Source: Chrysomallon squamiferum (lineage: Eukaryota; Mollusca; Gastropoda; Neomphalida; Peltospiridae). From it: 64,000 bases of DNA. Of the stretch, positions 1 through 13,600 are shown piece by piece; position 1 is the stretch's first letter, and every line of letters begins with the position of its first letter. Location of the stretch: positions 20,279,150 to 20,343,149 of the forward strand of contig CM022665.1 of NCBI GenBank assembly GCA_012295275.1. The letters are read 5' to 3'. Made by a program: the position numbers and the translations under genes. A model generated the notes under the pieces. The model searched no databases. It saw only the letters and a program-made list of their open reading frames with translations, and was not told the DNA's origin.

Positions 1-120
1 TAGCTGTTTTTTTACAGATTTAGCAAACCATTTAAGCATTCAAGTAAGTTTTATTTGTAAACAACGGAAATTAGAAAAAAATAATTACATTTTATACTAT
101 AATCTGTATTTTGATTGAAA

Positions 121-2671
121 ATGTTGATTGAAAACAGCAGTAGGAGAAAACGTGGCAAACAGCAGATGGAAGAAGAGGAAGATAAGGGAGCTGAAGAGGT
201 GAAAGCAGGTACTCCAACATCAAGGGGACGAGGCAGGAAGAGTGCTGGTAAGGAGACAGAAGAGGAGCAGCAGGAGATACCTGTGAAGGATGTGCAGGAG
301 ACGCCAACACGCCGTGGCCGAGGTAAACTGCAGGTGAAGTCACAGGATAAAATAACAACACCTTCACCACCTTCATCAAGAGGTCGATCACTTAAGGAGA
401 AACAGGAGGAGACGGAAGCTATGGAAGTGGAGGAGGTGAAAGGCAAGGAGGAGACTACAACACGGCGTAGGGGCAGAAAACCTGAGGTGTCAGCATCAGA
501 GCCTAAATCACCTGAAGTGACGATGTCTCCTAGAGGCCGACGTCGCCAACCTGCTAAAGAAGTAGCCGATGTTTCCAGTGGGCGGCGAGGGCGCTCAGCA
601 AAGAAGGAGGAATCGGAAAAGAAAGATTTGTCGGCAAAGTCTGGCGAAGATCTAGAAGCCCCTGCACTCAAAGATGAAACAGCGGTAACTGAGGTGAAAC
701 CTCAGTCTGCTGATCCTCCCAGCATAGAACAGGAAGCTCCCAGCATCCATCTGGAGAATGTTACTGAGACACCAGCAAAGAAAGAGGGTGACTCGGAGAT
801 GCCCAAGATTGAAGCTGAGCAGCCAATGTCTATTGATGAGGAAGCAGCAGCAGCTAAAGAAAAGAATGTGGATGCTGAGAAACAGAAGCAGCTGGGTGTT
901 AATTTAGATAAAGCACAGAATAAATTAGTCTTCCAGGGATCTGCAGCAGAGGGTGACTCTGCTGTAGGAAAAAGTGAGGGTGCACCAAGTGACAAACAGA
1001 AAGATATTGTGGATGATGCAGCCAATGGAATTCCAGTAGAGAAATCTCTCTCTTCTCAGGACCAAAACAGAAAACGTAAATTAGACCAGCAGGTCGTGGA
1101 TTCAGAATCTTTAAGTTCAAAGCGAACAAAGATAAATGGTGATGAAACCATAGCTGACAAAGCAGAAATGGCAGGTGACGTAAAAAGCAATAAGTCGAGT
1201 GACACGTCACAGACTAAAAGCAAGTCTGACGTCAGTATAAAGGATGACACTATGGAAGATACACTGAAGGATTATGTAGTTGTATCTAACAGTGACATCC
1301 CACCACCAGACAGCAAGGAGGTGGTCGAGGCAGCTCCCAAGTTAACAACTAAGACAACAGCAGCCGATGCCACAGCAACAGACACTGGAAAGTCTGCTTC
1401 TAGCAGTGATCAAGTAACATCTTCACAGGTGACATCTGATCAGAAAATGGACAGCTCATCTGACACTATGCAGTCTTCAAAGGTTGAAAGTTTTTGTTGT
1501 TTTAAATTTAGAATAATAGATTGGTTAAGTTTCTGTAAGGTTATTAAATTTGTATAATATGGCAGTATTTTTGTCATCTTTTTAATTTTATTTTGAGTTT
1601 ACTATAACAGTTGTCTGCATAAGTTTATTAGGTTCACACAGCACAGCAATATTTTTAAATTTCATTTTCATTTAAGAATAATAGATTGGTTAAGTTTGCA
1701 TAAGTTTATTAAATTCATGTAGGATTACAGTATTTTTGTCATCTTTTTTATATTGAATTTAGAATTAAGAGATCGGTTAAGTTGTTTAAATAACTGCATT
1801 AAATTCATATAGCACAACTATTTTTTAATTTTATTTTGAATTAAAGAATAATAGATCGATTAAGTTAACAAAAGATTATTAAATTTAAATAGTACAACAA
1901 TACTTTTATCCTCTTTGTTAATTTATCTTTTACAGTGTAATCCTTGAAAAGAATAAAGGTAGTATATTTGTATAAACGTAAAAATAACAGTTAAAATTAA
2001 TACAGTGTGTGAGGCAAAGCTAAAAATTAGATGAATGTTTTGATTCAGGTTTCTGACACGTCCTCACAGACTGCAGGGCAGGGCAAAGTGCCAGAATCCA
2101 CTTCAGAACCCATGGAGGTAGACGATGCTGATTCAGCAGCTGTGACAGCATCTTCAGATGGTAAACAACAAGACGCAGTATTGACGACAAACAATTTGCA
2201 GTCAGCCAAGCAGAACCCCAGTGACTCAAACACCCACTCTGTTTTCCCCACTGCAGGAACAAGTCACGATATTTTCCACAGAACATTTCTTCCCAATCCG
2301 TCAGTTCCTCTGAACTCAACCGATGTATCACACAGATTCAGTATAGTCACTTACAACATCCTCGCAGACTGTAACATGAGGAAGCCTTGCTATAACTACG
2401 ACTACACCGAGCCTGAGTACTTAGAACAGGAATACAGACACAAGCTGTTGATGGAGGAACTGCGTTACCTTGACAGTGACATAGTGTGTCTGCAGGAGGT
2501 CAATCCCGATTACTTTAAAAATATGCTTGAACCAGCCATGAACAGGTTTGTTTCAGTATTGTTGAAATAATAACAAAATAATTACTTGTTGAATTTTGAA
2601 AACAAACAGTAGAAATTTATCCCAACCACTTTCTACAGTTAAATTTTTATTTTATTTTATTTTATTTTTTA

Positions 2672-2702
<31 letters not shown>

Positions 2703-5700
2703 ATTTTTATTTTATTTCTTTTTTGAGTGTGGGTTTAAAATAATAATTTTTTATTTTTTTCAAAGATTGCCAAATTTTTACAAAACACTTTTTTTTTATT
2801 GGTTTGATGTTTTGAAATTGTCAGTGTTGTTTTATCTTTATTTACTATGAATACTTTTCCAGCATGGGATACCAGGGTGGTATGATGAGGAGAACAATTG
2901 AAGAGTTCAATGAAGGGGAGGCAACTTTTTTCAAAATAAACAGATTCAGTCTGATTGACAGTGAAGGTGTGTCTCTCACAGAACTCGCCAACAAGGTAAA
3001 CACCAAGCATCTTAAACATTTTTTATTAAATATAATGTTAATGTTAGATATCTTAACATGTTAAACATTAATTTTTGTTACATTCATCCTCTGAAGTAAC
3101 TTAGTAAACAAAAGTATTACACTGATTTTAATGTGCAATTAGTGATTTTGTTCTGGTTGTTGAACAACATATTTAATAATTCTCTCTCTGTCTGTCTGTT
3201 TGTCTGTCTTTTGCTTGCCCCTCTGTATCTTTCTGTCTGTTTCTCTGTCCTGGTTGCCTCCTGTATATGTATGTGTCTCTATTCTATATATATGATTTAT
3301 GACAGGAACTAGAAGAGGCAGGTCTGTCAGATGAAGTTAAGCAGGCTGCTCAGAAATATCTGAAAAAGGCGGATGTTGCATACATTTCACAACTGAAATG
3401 TAACTTCACGCACAACACTGTTACTATTGGAAACGTGCACATTGTGTGGGACGACCACAAACACCCAGATATACAGTGTATTCAGGTATGTTACTTTTTC
3501 AGTAATTTCTGCTGTTTAGAGGTTTTGCCCTTTCACTGCATATTTAAATTTCACAGTCATTCCTGTAATGATGTTAATTATACAGCAAGCAGTAGAATTC
3601 ATATATTTCTGGACTGATAAAATATTTAATGCTGAAACAAATTTTAGTGGATTTATCCACTTGTCACATTACTGATTTTGTTCTCTCAAAGTTTTAAAAA
3701 TAAATTTTCTGTACGTATATAGGTCAGGTTTAGAAAATAATGAATATCTATAGTTAAGTTGTATTGGTTTTTTATCACATTTAAATTAAAGTATGTCATA
3801 TTGTTATTTGTGTTAGTAATTCCAGTTTAGTGGTTTTATTAGTGACCATATTTTCTCAGAATTTTTGGAAAATATAGTTTTAATATTAATATAGAAGTGG
3901 GATGTAGAAAATTATTAATGATTCTCTTTAGCTGAATTTTCATTTGTTATTATAATTATTACATGTTTTTAAACTAGTGTACCATGCTGGGAAAAGTAAC
4001 ATATGTTGGCTATCACTTATTGGGCAGTGATTAATCTAGTTCTGTTAGTAAGCCAGCAGAAATTTTTTCTAATATTATTTAAAGTATTGTTGCTAATTTT
4101 TAATGGAGCTTCTTGCTGTATAAATATGGTTAGTATCACTTGCAAACATAGGCAAGCCATTCCAATTTGTTTTTCTCCACTTGTTATATTCTGGTAACTT
4201 CTAACCCTAACCATGATCTCAGTGAACACAAGAAATGTTTCTTGTTGTTAAACACTATGCTATCCATAAAAGATGAGACAGAACTTGTAAAAACAAAAAT
4301 GAATAGCTGTATTTAGAACATTTCAAAGATAGGACAAGGTGGTAAATTGTTGAACAAAAATGTGTTAAAACCAAACCACTTACTAATCAGCAAAACTAAT
4401 AAATTGGCATGCAGCATTAGTGATGGTCAACCTATTTTAGTAAAATCTGCAGCAGTGTTATTTTCTAGAATTAGTGGTATGTACTGTCCTGTCTGTAAAA
4501 CACACACTGATAATAACCTGACATGTAGCATTAAATAAAAACAACTTTGTACAGATTGCATGTGCTATCAAGGAGGTAGTGAACCGGGCAGGAAGTAACG
4601 AGGCATCTCACGTTATCTGTGGAGATTTCAACTCTAACTCATCCAGTCCTGGCTATCAGCTTGCCTGTGATGGCTATCTCAGTGACTCCAGTTTGTCCAC
4701 TCTGCAAGCTCTGGAAAACCTTGAAGTGTCTGAGGGATCAGTATGTAGTATTTATACTGTTCTTTTTTTATTATTATTTCTTTTTTTGTTTGTTACTAAA
4801 TTTTAAAAAAGATATAATTATAAAAATTCATTTTTTTTATCATTAAATTCATTTTCTCTCCTTATTATACAAGTCAAATTTATATTTATATTTGAAAAAG
4901 CCATCAGTTGATGAGAATTTAGTTAATATTTCCACATAACGTTTCTGTATTTTTTTTTTTAACCAACAATTTTAAATACACTAAACAGAGCTGACGTGTG
5001 TAAATGAGATTGTGATAGTTTCACATGTATAATGAGACAGTTTGTTTTATCAGAAATCGCTAGTGAATCATGTTTGGAGAGCCTTCCAGCACACCTCATC
5101 AACTCTGAGAAGTGCTTACTCTACAGTCCAGGTAGACACACACACACACAGTCAGTCAGTCTGTCTGTTTATCTCATATTTGAATCATTATCCACAATTC
5201 TTTATACACCTATATGATTAATAATCGACAAAAGTTTTAATAACCCTGCCTAAACCCCCCTCTCTTTCTCTCTCTCTTGCACACACAGTTTTCTGTGCCT
5301 CTAACAGACACATTCTCTCTCTTTCTCTTTTACACTTCAACACTCTAACATATATACATTCTTTCTCTCTCTCACTTTTTTTTTATCTCTCTCTGTCTCT
5401 CCCTCTATTACACACATATAGTTATTGTGTTGTGGGTTCTTTGTGCATATTTTTTTATTGTAATTCATTTCCTTTTGTTTACTGCATCTTTGTCTTCCCT
5501 CTAGACTTTAAATGATTAATTACAAAAATTTTGAAATTTTCCTTGAAAGAAAGTAAAATGACAAAACCTGCTAACAATTCTGCCTGCCACTTTCTTTAAG
5601 TCTTATCTCAATTAACAGAAACACGAGCCTGCTTTGACAACGTTCACACGATTTTACCACGATGCTGTGGACTACGTGTTTCACAACAGCAGCAGCCTTG

Positions 5701-5822
5701 AAACTCTCGGAGTTCTAGAGACCGTCAATGCCGAAGTAATTGACGCCACAGGAGGGCTGCCATCTAAGTCGTTCCCATCTGATCATGTCTCATTGAAGGC
5801 AGAGCTGTCATTTAAAAATTAA
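121..5822 (+). CDS. CCR4/Angel/PDE12-type EEP-family nuclease with long charged N-terminal region
   Basis: Exons: 121-1482, 2049-2545, 2863-2995, 3306-3485, 4555-4740, 5054-5131, 5619-5822; the joins keep frame and give 879 residues. The C-terminal third is an exonuclease-endonuclease-phosphatase fold with the expected metal and catalytic residues: Asn557 in YNILAD, Glu604 in LQEVN, Asp748 and Asn750 in GDFNS, His868 in SDHV. Family members remove poly(A) or cleave 2',5'-oligoadenylate; I cannot choose between Angel, PDE12 and nocturnin-like subfamilies. The first ~165 residues hold about five RGR-type, AT-hook-like basic clusters, followed by an acidic, Ser/Thr-rich low-complexity stretch, unusual for this family. 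ATG 121 is chosen because an in-frame TGA lies at 112-114; upstream exons beyond the left edge remain possible. The first donor (AAG|GTTGAA at 1483) is weak, so the join of the N-terminal exon to the nuclease exons is the least certain step. Confidence 0.85.
1501..1925. repeat. Intronic minisatellite, about four degenerate copies of ~110 bp
   Basis: The phrase AATAATAGATTGGTTAAGTT recurs with drift near 1511, 1677, 1765 and 1848, each time followed by a run ending near GTCATCTTTTT. It fills most of intron 1 of the EEP nuclease gene and starts right after the putative donor. Confidence 0.7.
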
Positions 5823-5889
5823 ATGTGAGAGATTTGCATATTTTTTTCTTTAAAATGTTTTGTGTAAATTTTAATTAAATATTTCTGCA

Positions 5890-5895
5890 AATAAA
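5890..5895 (+). terminator. Polyadenylation signal of the EEP nuclease gene
   Basis: AATAAA lies 68 bases after the stop codon at 5820-5822, giving a short 3' UTR. It is the first hexamer after the stop. Confidence 0.6.
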
Positions 5896-8800
5896 ATCCA
5901 GTGAAATGTAATTTTCGACTTGTTTATATTTTATTTTTATTATTATTAACATTTTTTTTGCTATATTTTATCAATGGATATTACTTTTACACTACTCAGC
6001 TGAATCGGTCACATCTACTTAACTCCTCTGAAATTACATTTTATTAAGAATATTTTTAAATATTTGTATGTATAAGGCTTTTGTTTTTCTTTTTCCAGTG
6101 ATTATGGCAGTTTTGTTTTGTTTTTGTGTGTTTGTATGTTTTGCCTTTATTTATATTAATTTTTTTTATTTTATATCTTTTTGCAGTGATGATGTCAAAA
6201 GCTCGAAGAAAGCATAGGCTATACAGTTTGTATTTTGCTTGTTACATAACTCGTTAAATATATTCATTTGTCACGGGAAATGGAGGACATCTTATTGAGA
6301 AGTATTAAACTTGTTTTGTGTATTTTCATACCTTGTTCCTGTTACAACAGTGGAGTTTATTTTATTTTTTTTAAATATACATATATTCATGTTTTCTGCT
6401 ATAATGCAGATGGAGATTTTTACAAAAGAATGATACATACCTAGAAATGTTAACATGGGGGTTGCTGCTTTCTTGAATTCATTTGAAATTATTATTATAC
6501 TTGCCTTGTTCTCTATTCATTCACATTTTTAAAAATTTTATTCCCCCACCGTTAATGTTAAAAGCACTTTGTTAAAACGATAATTGTAAAGTCACTTCAT
6601 TTTGAACACTCTTTAACAGTTGACAGATTAGGCAGCACAAACATAATCCCATTTGTTCAGAAAACAACATTAGTTAGGCTAAAACAGCAAAGATAACAAC
6701 TGTGGTTTGAAAGAGTATTATTTTAATTTATAAAAGGCTCCAGATATTGTTTTTGTTAAACGATTAGATTGTTCTCAGTCGTGATATACTTTGGTTACTG
6801 TTTATGGTGATATTGCTGAATGTTTTGATGCCAGTTTATAAGTTGTATTATAAGTGAACGTTAAGGAAAGAACAGTTTGCCAGTATGTCCATCATTACTG
6901 GTTTGTTTTTTTAATCAGTTTGTTGTTTGTTTATTCCCAAAGAAACATAATTGACTACAAAATAAAACACACAAAAAAAGCAAATACTAAAAATGTAGTA
7001 ATAATAATACAAAGTTAAAAAAAGAAGAAGAAGCTTGAAATGATTATTATTTGGATAGAAGCAAAGTGGTTAAAATAAATAAGTCACTTTGTCAATTATG
7101 CCTCTTTCATTGTGTTGTGAATGTTGAAATTATATTTAAGTAATTTGAGTTATTACTTGAAAAATTACAACATTCTGCTTTTTTCCAATAAGAATGTTTT
7201 TGGTTTTTTTTACAATGCATTGATAAAATTATACAGATGAAATGTTTAATAATTTATTGAAACCATAATACATTTTAAACTTCATTTTTAGTAGTATTTT
7301 ATTTTAATTAAAACATTTTTCTTTCAGAGAAATTCCTCCTTGTTTTAATTATTTGTTGTTTTAAATTAAATAAAAAGTTAATTTTTATTATTTTACCTCT
7401 CAGTTAAAAATATAATTTTTAAGTATCTGATGGTATCCATTGGAGAAGAGAAAAAAAATATTAAATGCTGGTTATTATTTTTAGGACTAGTTTCCTATTT
7501 TTACTTTTATTAATATATACAATTTCTTTCTTTTTCCTCATAATTTTATTCTAGTTTGATAACAAAGATCATAATTGTACAAAGTTAACTGTAGTTGCTT
7601 TGAGAATGAATGAAAGTTTGTATTTGTCATTTCATTCATCCATTGTTCATCAGGATCTCACTGTAGACTTATAATGCCCAGAATGACAGCTTCACATGGG
7701 CATAAACATAATTTTCATTATTTTGTTCTTTTGTCTGTTTCATGTTTTTTTTTTTTTGTTGGTTTGTTGTTTTTTTATGTTGACAAGTCTTTTCAACAAA
7801 AAAAAAAAAAAAAAAAAACTAAAAAAAATGTTCAACATGAATTTACCAATAAAAATAATTGCAAATTATTTCATTCTTTGTCTGTTTTCATTAAAGATTA
7901 CATTTCAAATACAACAAAGTTAAAATTTTAAAAACAGTAGATCAGCAATTTATGAGGCAGTGTCCTTCAAACTGAAAAGTGTTAAAAATGTTTTAATGCA
8001 ACACTAATTTTAACACTATATGTTATATACTCACCAATTTCAGTGTTAAATATTAAAATATTTTTTGTTCATAGAAAATATTTGCCATTTAATGACAAAA
8101 AGCATTTGACATATTTCAAGTTTGACTTCATAACATTCAGAGAGATAGATGCTGTTTGTTGGTAGAAAGATGTGACACGTCACAGTTACCAAGGTTTCAA
8201 AAAAAAAACCATTTAATATAAAAAAGTTTATAATTTTGATCAATAAATTACCCAGATACAACAGATACATTATGCTGAAACATACAGGAGAGAGTGTATG
8301 CTATCACTCAAAGAATTATCATGTCAAAAATGGCAAGCTCTGTTCCAGGGAAACTCCAGTACTTTTTGCTTGAGAACTAAATTAATTTTGTTTCTTCTTT
8401 TTGTTCTGCTTCTTTCACAGTTAACAGAAATAATTTATGATGAAATTAATATACACCATCCCAGAGAATCTTGAGTACTTTTTACTTCTCAGCTAAATGA
8501 ATTATTTTTTATTCATTACACCAGTACATTCTGTAAATGTGGTTTCCAATTTGCCTCTGTCTCCATAGAGTTAGCATGTAAAAGTGACATTTGGCCATGT
8601 GACCTATCTTAAACCTTTGTATTTTTTATTATATACATGCATACATACACACACACACACCCTCCATTCACCAGACCTAAAAGGGTAAAGGCTGGCCAGA
8701 AAATCAGAATACAGATTTTCTGAAGGATATTAGCATTAATATTAATATTCACAATTTACTGAATAATGTACAGAGCTATATTTACTTTAAATTCACAATC

Positions 8801-10640
8801 TGTCGAATAACACACAGAACTAAATTTATTTTAAATCCACAACACGAATGCACATATGGCCAGTGTAAACAGAGTGAAACACTATGGGAGAAATGTTTCA
8901 AAGCTACTTCACTAGATTTGAGAATATTTTCCAGATATATATGTGTGTGTGTGTGTGTAGGTATGCTCACAGATTATGTGATGTTCAAGGAATTAAAATG
9001 ATGTTTTCTGAATAATTAAATGGTATTTTTGAAACACAGCTATGAAATTATTAACAGAAATTTTTTGCTATCGCATTCATACACTTAACAAAAAACTTAA
9101 GGTTTAGGATGTAAAAAATAATGATAAAAGTTAAATATTACATAATAAGTATTTGGGATTTCAAAATTCAGTGGGGAAGTTCACAGAAATACGTATTGTG
9201 CAAGTTTGTTTTCTTTGTTTTTTTCTGTTTTTCCATCTGATTATAAAACTGAATAGCCTTTATTCCAACCAGAAAATTCTGCTCACTACTGGTCTATTCA
9301 GATGTGTAAATTTCTCTTATAACATCTTCATCTGAGACAACATATGAAAATATTAACTACAAAGTGATAAAAATAACTGTTATAATACAGTTAAAATAAT
9401 AACAAAACAAGAAGAACTAATGAAAAGCTTTATTTACTGTAAAAACAACTTCAGAACAAAGTTTTATTTAGTTATTAAAACATTCATCATAAAACGATGA
9501 AATATTTCCTTTTCTTAAAATTATTCCATGAACATAGAATAATATCCCAAACAAAATTTCGTGAAGATCAGTAAAGGGTAAACACAGACCCAGTACCATG
9601 GGTACGAAACCAGGTTTACAACAGTGTGTACCTGGACTTGCAATATTAATAATACAATTTACAAGTATATCAATTGTTATCAAAGACAGAATGCCACTGT
9701 CTATTCTTCAATACACATACATGGAACAAAACAAAAGAATCAAAATGTCTACCACTAAAATCACTAGATCAATGTTGAGAAATTAACACTACAGTTAATA
9801 CCATAAATACTTTTGTATATTCACTTCTTAATGATTTCTGTAACAGAAATGTTATAAATATTTTATATATCATAGTTTAAAAAAGCAAAAAACTCTGTCT
9901 ACACAATTTAAGCACAAATTATACATTCATTATTAAAAAAAAAAAAAGCATTAAACAATTGCTTGTAAATAAAAAAAAATATATTAATTTCTGAAAAACA
10001 AGTAAACAAAGTCAAAATTATCAAGTCCAATAAATAAATGAAACATACTAGCTATTTTAACAAACGAACAATAATATAAAAGTAAGTAAAATTCTGGAAA
10101 GTACATCTTTACATAAAATATATAACATCTTCCATATTTAAATTAACATCACCTTAGTTTTCACAACTTAATTATTTTAAAAATATCAATGTCAAATGTA
10201 TAATTTATAAATATTGTGTTTTGTTGAAAAGTGTTCTATTAAAATTGTTTTGTTGAAATGTTTTGTAAATTTTGTGCTGAAATGTTGTACATTGTGTTTT
10301 ATTAAAATGTGTTTTGCTGAAATAATACAGTTTTATCAAATGTTTGTAAACTGTCAAGTATTGGTAATATTTTGTAAATCTGTTATGTTTATCCAACTCA
10401 CAATGTTAAAATTACTAATTAAAAAATCTAAAAACAAAAATCTCCAACACAACATATATAACAATCAAATGACCACCCCTCTGTCTACTTCTGTTTTGTT
10501 TGTAATCAATTAATAATAATAATAATAATAATAATATAAAATTAAAATGTATTTTTGTGTTGTTAACCGAATATGTATTTGATTTTTTGCCACACATATA
10601 TATGTATAACATAACAAAATACACAAAGTTAATTATTTTC
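5896..10640. other. Intergenic/3' UTR region without a recognised gene
   Basis: AT-rich sequence with homopolymer runs, a CA tract near 8650 and a TG tract near 8942. Short open frames here are low in complexity and lack splice or family support. A degenerate TTTTGTTGAAAT-type repeat lies at 10205-10345. The region probably includes the 3' UTR of the minus-strand A20 gene; a minus-strand AATAAA lies at 9428-9433, but this assignment is uncertain. Confidence 0.5.
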
Positions 10641-10649
10641 TGTCAGTGT

Positions 10650-13600
10650 CTAGCCACACCTAGAATCCCCTGCTGATTTCATTCTCAGATAACCAGGATA
10701 ACAACTATTACAAAAACCTTCTTTAGCAGGGTTGCCATAGTTGTTACAAAATGTAACTTTACACGGCTTGGCTGATTTCTTTATATTCTCAACTTTTGAC
10801 ATCACTTGGGTGAACTTTAATTCCGAGCCTATAATCATCTGTTCCTCAACAGCAGACGACTGTGGTGTTGATTGTGCAGATTTGTAATAGCATGATGTAC
10901 ACTTGTCCCCAGTTGCTGGATCACCATATTTAGTACAACCAACAGTGATGCATTTTCTGCCATGGGGTTCAGTGTGGGCACGGGAGGGCAGAGCTGGACC
11001 AGGAACAACAATTGGAACTGTAAGACTGTGGTTCTGAACTGAATAAAATAAAATAGAATAGAATAAAATAAAATAAAATAAAATAAAATAAAATAAAATA
11101 AAATAAAATAAAATGAAATGAAGTTAAATAATAAAATAATGTAATTAATGTTGAGAAAATGTTTTTGATGACAAAATAAATACTAAAACACGCACATTTA
11201 CTTATAACAGATCTTTCCTAAACTTAGAGAGAACTGAATAGAACAACTGCACATTATAATTTTTACAATGTCATGATGAATATTTACAATATTTTGTGTT
11301 GGAACAGAAGTTTGTAGCATTAAGACTAATTCATCACCCCCAAAAATGCCAAATTCTGGGATGATGGAATCAAAGCTGCCTCAAAGATCATGAAATGGAA
11401 CAAAACGGAATACATGTGGTTGAATAAATATGTAAATATTGTCTTTGAATTACACTTTAAAAAAATTGTAAACTTCTATTTAAACCCAATATTTACACTG
11501 ACAAGATGGGATTATGGTGCTGATATAAATTAAAATTATTTTTATTTATTATTATGTATTTAAGTTTTTCTAAAGATGAACACTAGAAGTACATACCTGG
11601 AATGTTGTATTCTGTTGTTTGCTTTTCTCGGGGACTGTTCATTTTCAGGATATGATAACACTTTGCACACAGAGGCTGGAATGGACTGACCATCTCATTA
11701 CATCTAGGACCGGCACATTTCCTTTTGTCATCAGAAGAACTGAGAGATGATCCAGTCTCAATGAGGTTCCTACTCTCAAGGTCACAAAAACGTTCCATCT
11801 CTGGCATGGCAACACTTTCCACTGGACTAGATCTAGTGTGGTCAGAACATTTCTCACACAGTCCAGATTCAGTGTTCTTCATCCTCTTTCCACTGCAACC
11901 CGGAGTAGCACAAATAATTTTTTCTTCCAATGGGTCAGATATCAGGCGTATGGCACATTCTGTACAATATCCGTCATTATGCTGCAGTCCAGCATTGCGA
12001 CAATTCACTTCTTTACATTTGATGATTCTTCTAGGTTGGGTGTCAGCTGGTGGCAATTCCCTGCTAAGTGCATTCTCAACATAACACTGAGCACATTTGT
12101 TTCCAAGGTTGGGTTCTCCTGTCCCTGAACAGTGTGGAATGACACACTTCTCCCGAGAACACGATTCCTGTGTTGGCACAGTCACTGGTCCTGCACCAAA
12201 CAGCTCATCAGCAGAATTTCTTATTTCTGACATTGCCTTGCTCTTTGCTGGACGTCTGTTCACTTCTGCATTTCCAGTAGTGTCATTGCCTGCAGCCTGG
12301 AAGTTAAATTGGGTTACTCCTACAGACTGGGAGTTAATGTGTGATGATCCTGCAGCCTGAAAGTTAGATTGGAATGCTCCTACAGCCTGGGAGTTAGATT
12401 GGGATGCTCCTACTGCCTGGGAGTTAGATTGGGATGCTCCTACAGCCTGGGAGTTAGATTGGGAAAATCCTGCAGCCTGTGAATTAAACTGGGATAATCC
12501 TGTAGCTTGCAAGTTAAACTGGGATAATCCTGCAGTCTGGGAGCTAGATTGGGAAACTCCTACAGCCTGGGATAATTCTGCACCCTGGGAAAATCCTGCA
12601 GCCTGAGAGTTAGACTGGGATACTGTTAAAGCCTGGTAATTAGTTTGGGATAATCCTCCAGCCTGTTTCAAACCAGCAAATGTTTCATTCTCATCTTTTA
12701 GCTGTTTCTCCTGTTGTTTTCTTTCTGAACATTCATGACACAATGGAAACGTAGTCACAGAACATCTGTAGCCACAACCATTCTGACAAAGCTCTCCCAT
12801 CAGTGACGACATGTTAACATATTCACTGCTGTTTAGAGGCATTGATGGTGGCGGGGCTGAAGGTTCAACAGCTACAGTTGCAGGAGTCAGCAGTGGCTCA
12901 TTCTTCAAATGCTCTGAAAGACATTTTGTACACATTCCACCCTGAGCAGGATTTCCGAAAAATGCACAACCAGGGGTTTTACACACAGTGGGTGCGAAGA
13001 GGTTACTTGCGTGCTGGGTTTCAAGTGTGCGATTTGCTGGTGTTGCTGCTGTCTGTCTTGAGGCTGTTGTGATAAGTGCTTCTCTCTGACAATGATGCTC
13101 AGTATAAAACTGTTCAAACTCAGTGAGGTACTCCTGTAAAAAGTCAAATTCTGGAGATAATGTTTTGTATTTGATCAGTGCTCCAACGTGACTACTTTCA
13201 CTGCTGCTGAATTCTTTCAGCTCCAGATACTTCTTCAGAACCTCGTCTGGTCGCCTCTCGTTAACAAGAAACCGAACTTGGAGGCTAACTCCTGATCTTG
13301 TTACCAGGGGCAGATAATCTTTCTTATTGCTGGCATCACTTTTTTGTCCAAGCAGGGGACAGAAGTGACTGAGGCTGAAACCGAGAATGATGGGACATGA
13401 ACTGCATTCATCCGGATTTCGTTCCAAGGGCAGATAAATTCCAGCAAGGTTGTTATCCTGAATATCCGATCCACTGTAAGTCTGAACTGTGTTCTTTGCC
13501 AGGATTATGATTGGTCGCTTGAAGATGTTGGCTAATATGAAGACATGGATGGCTTCAAGATGGCGGTATGGCATTACTGCAATGTTGGTTGTAGTGTCAG

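Noticed and set aside
11645-13147. Other-frame and opposite-strand open frames inside the A20 exons
   Set aside because: They are shadows of the A20 reading frame, which has the catalytic residues and zinc fingers.
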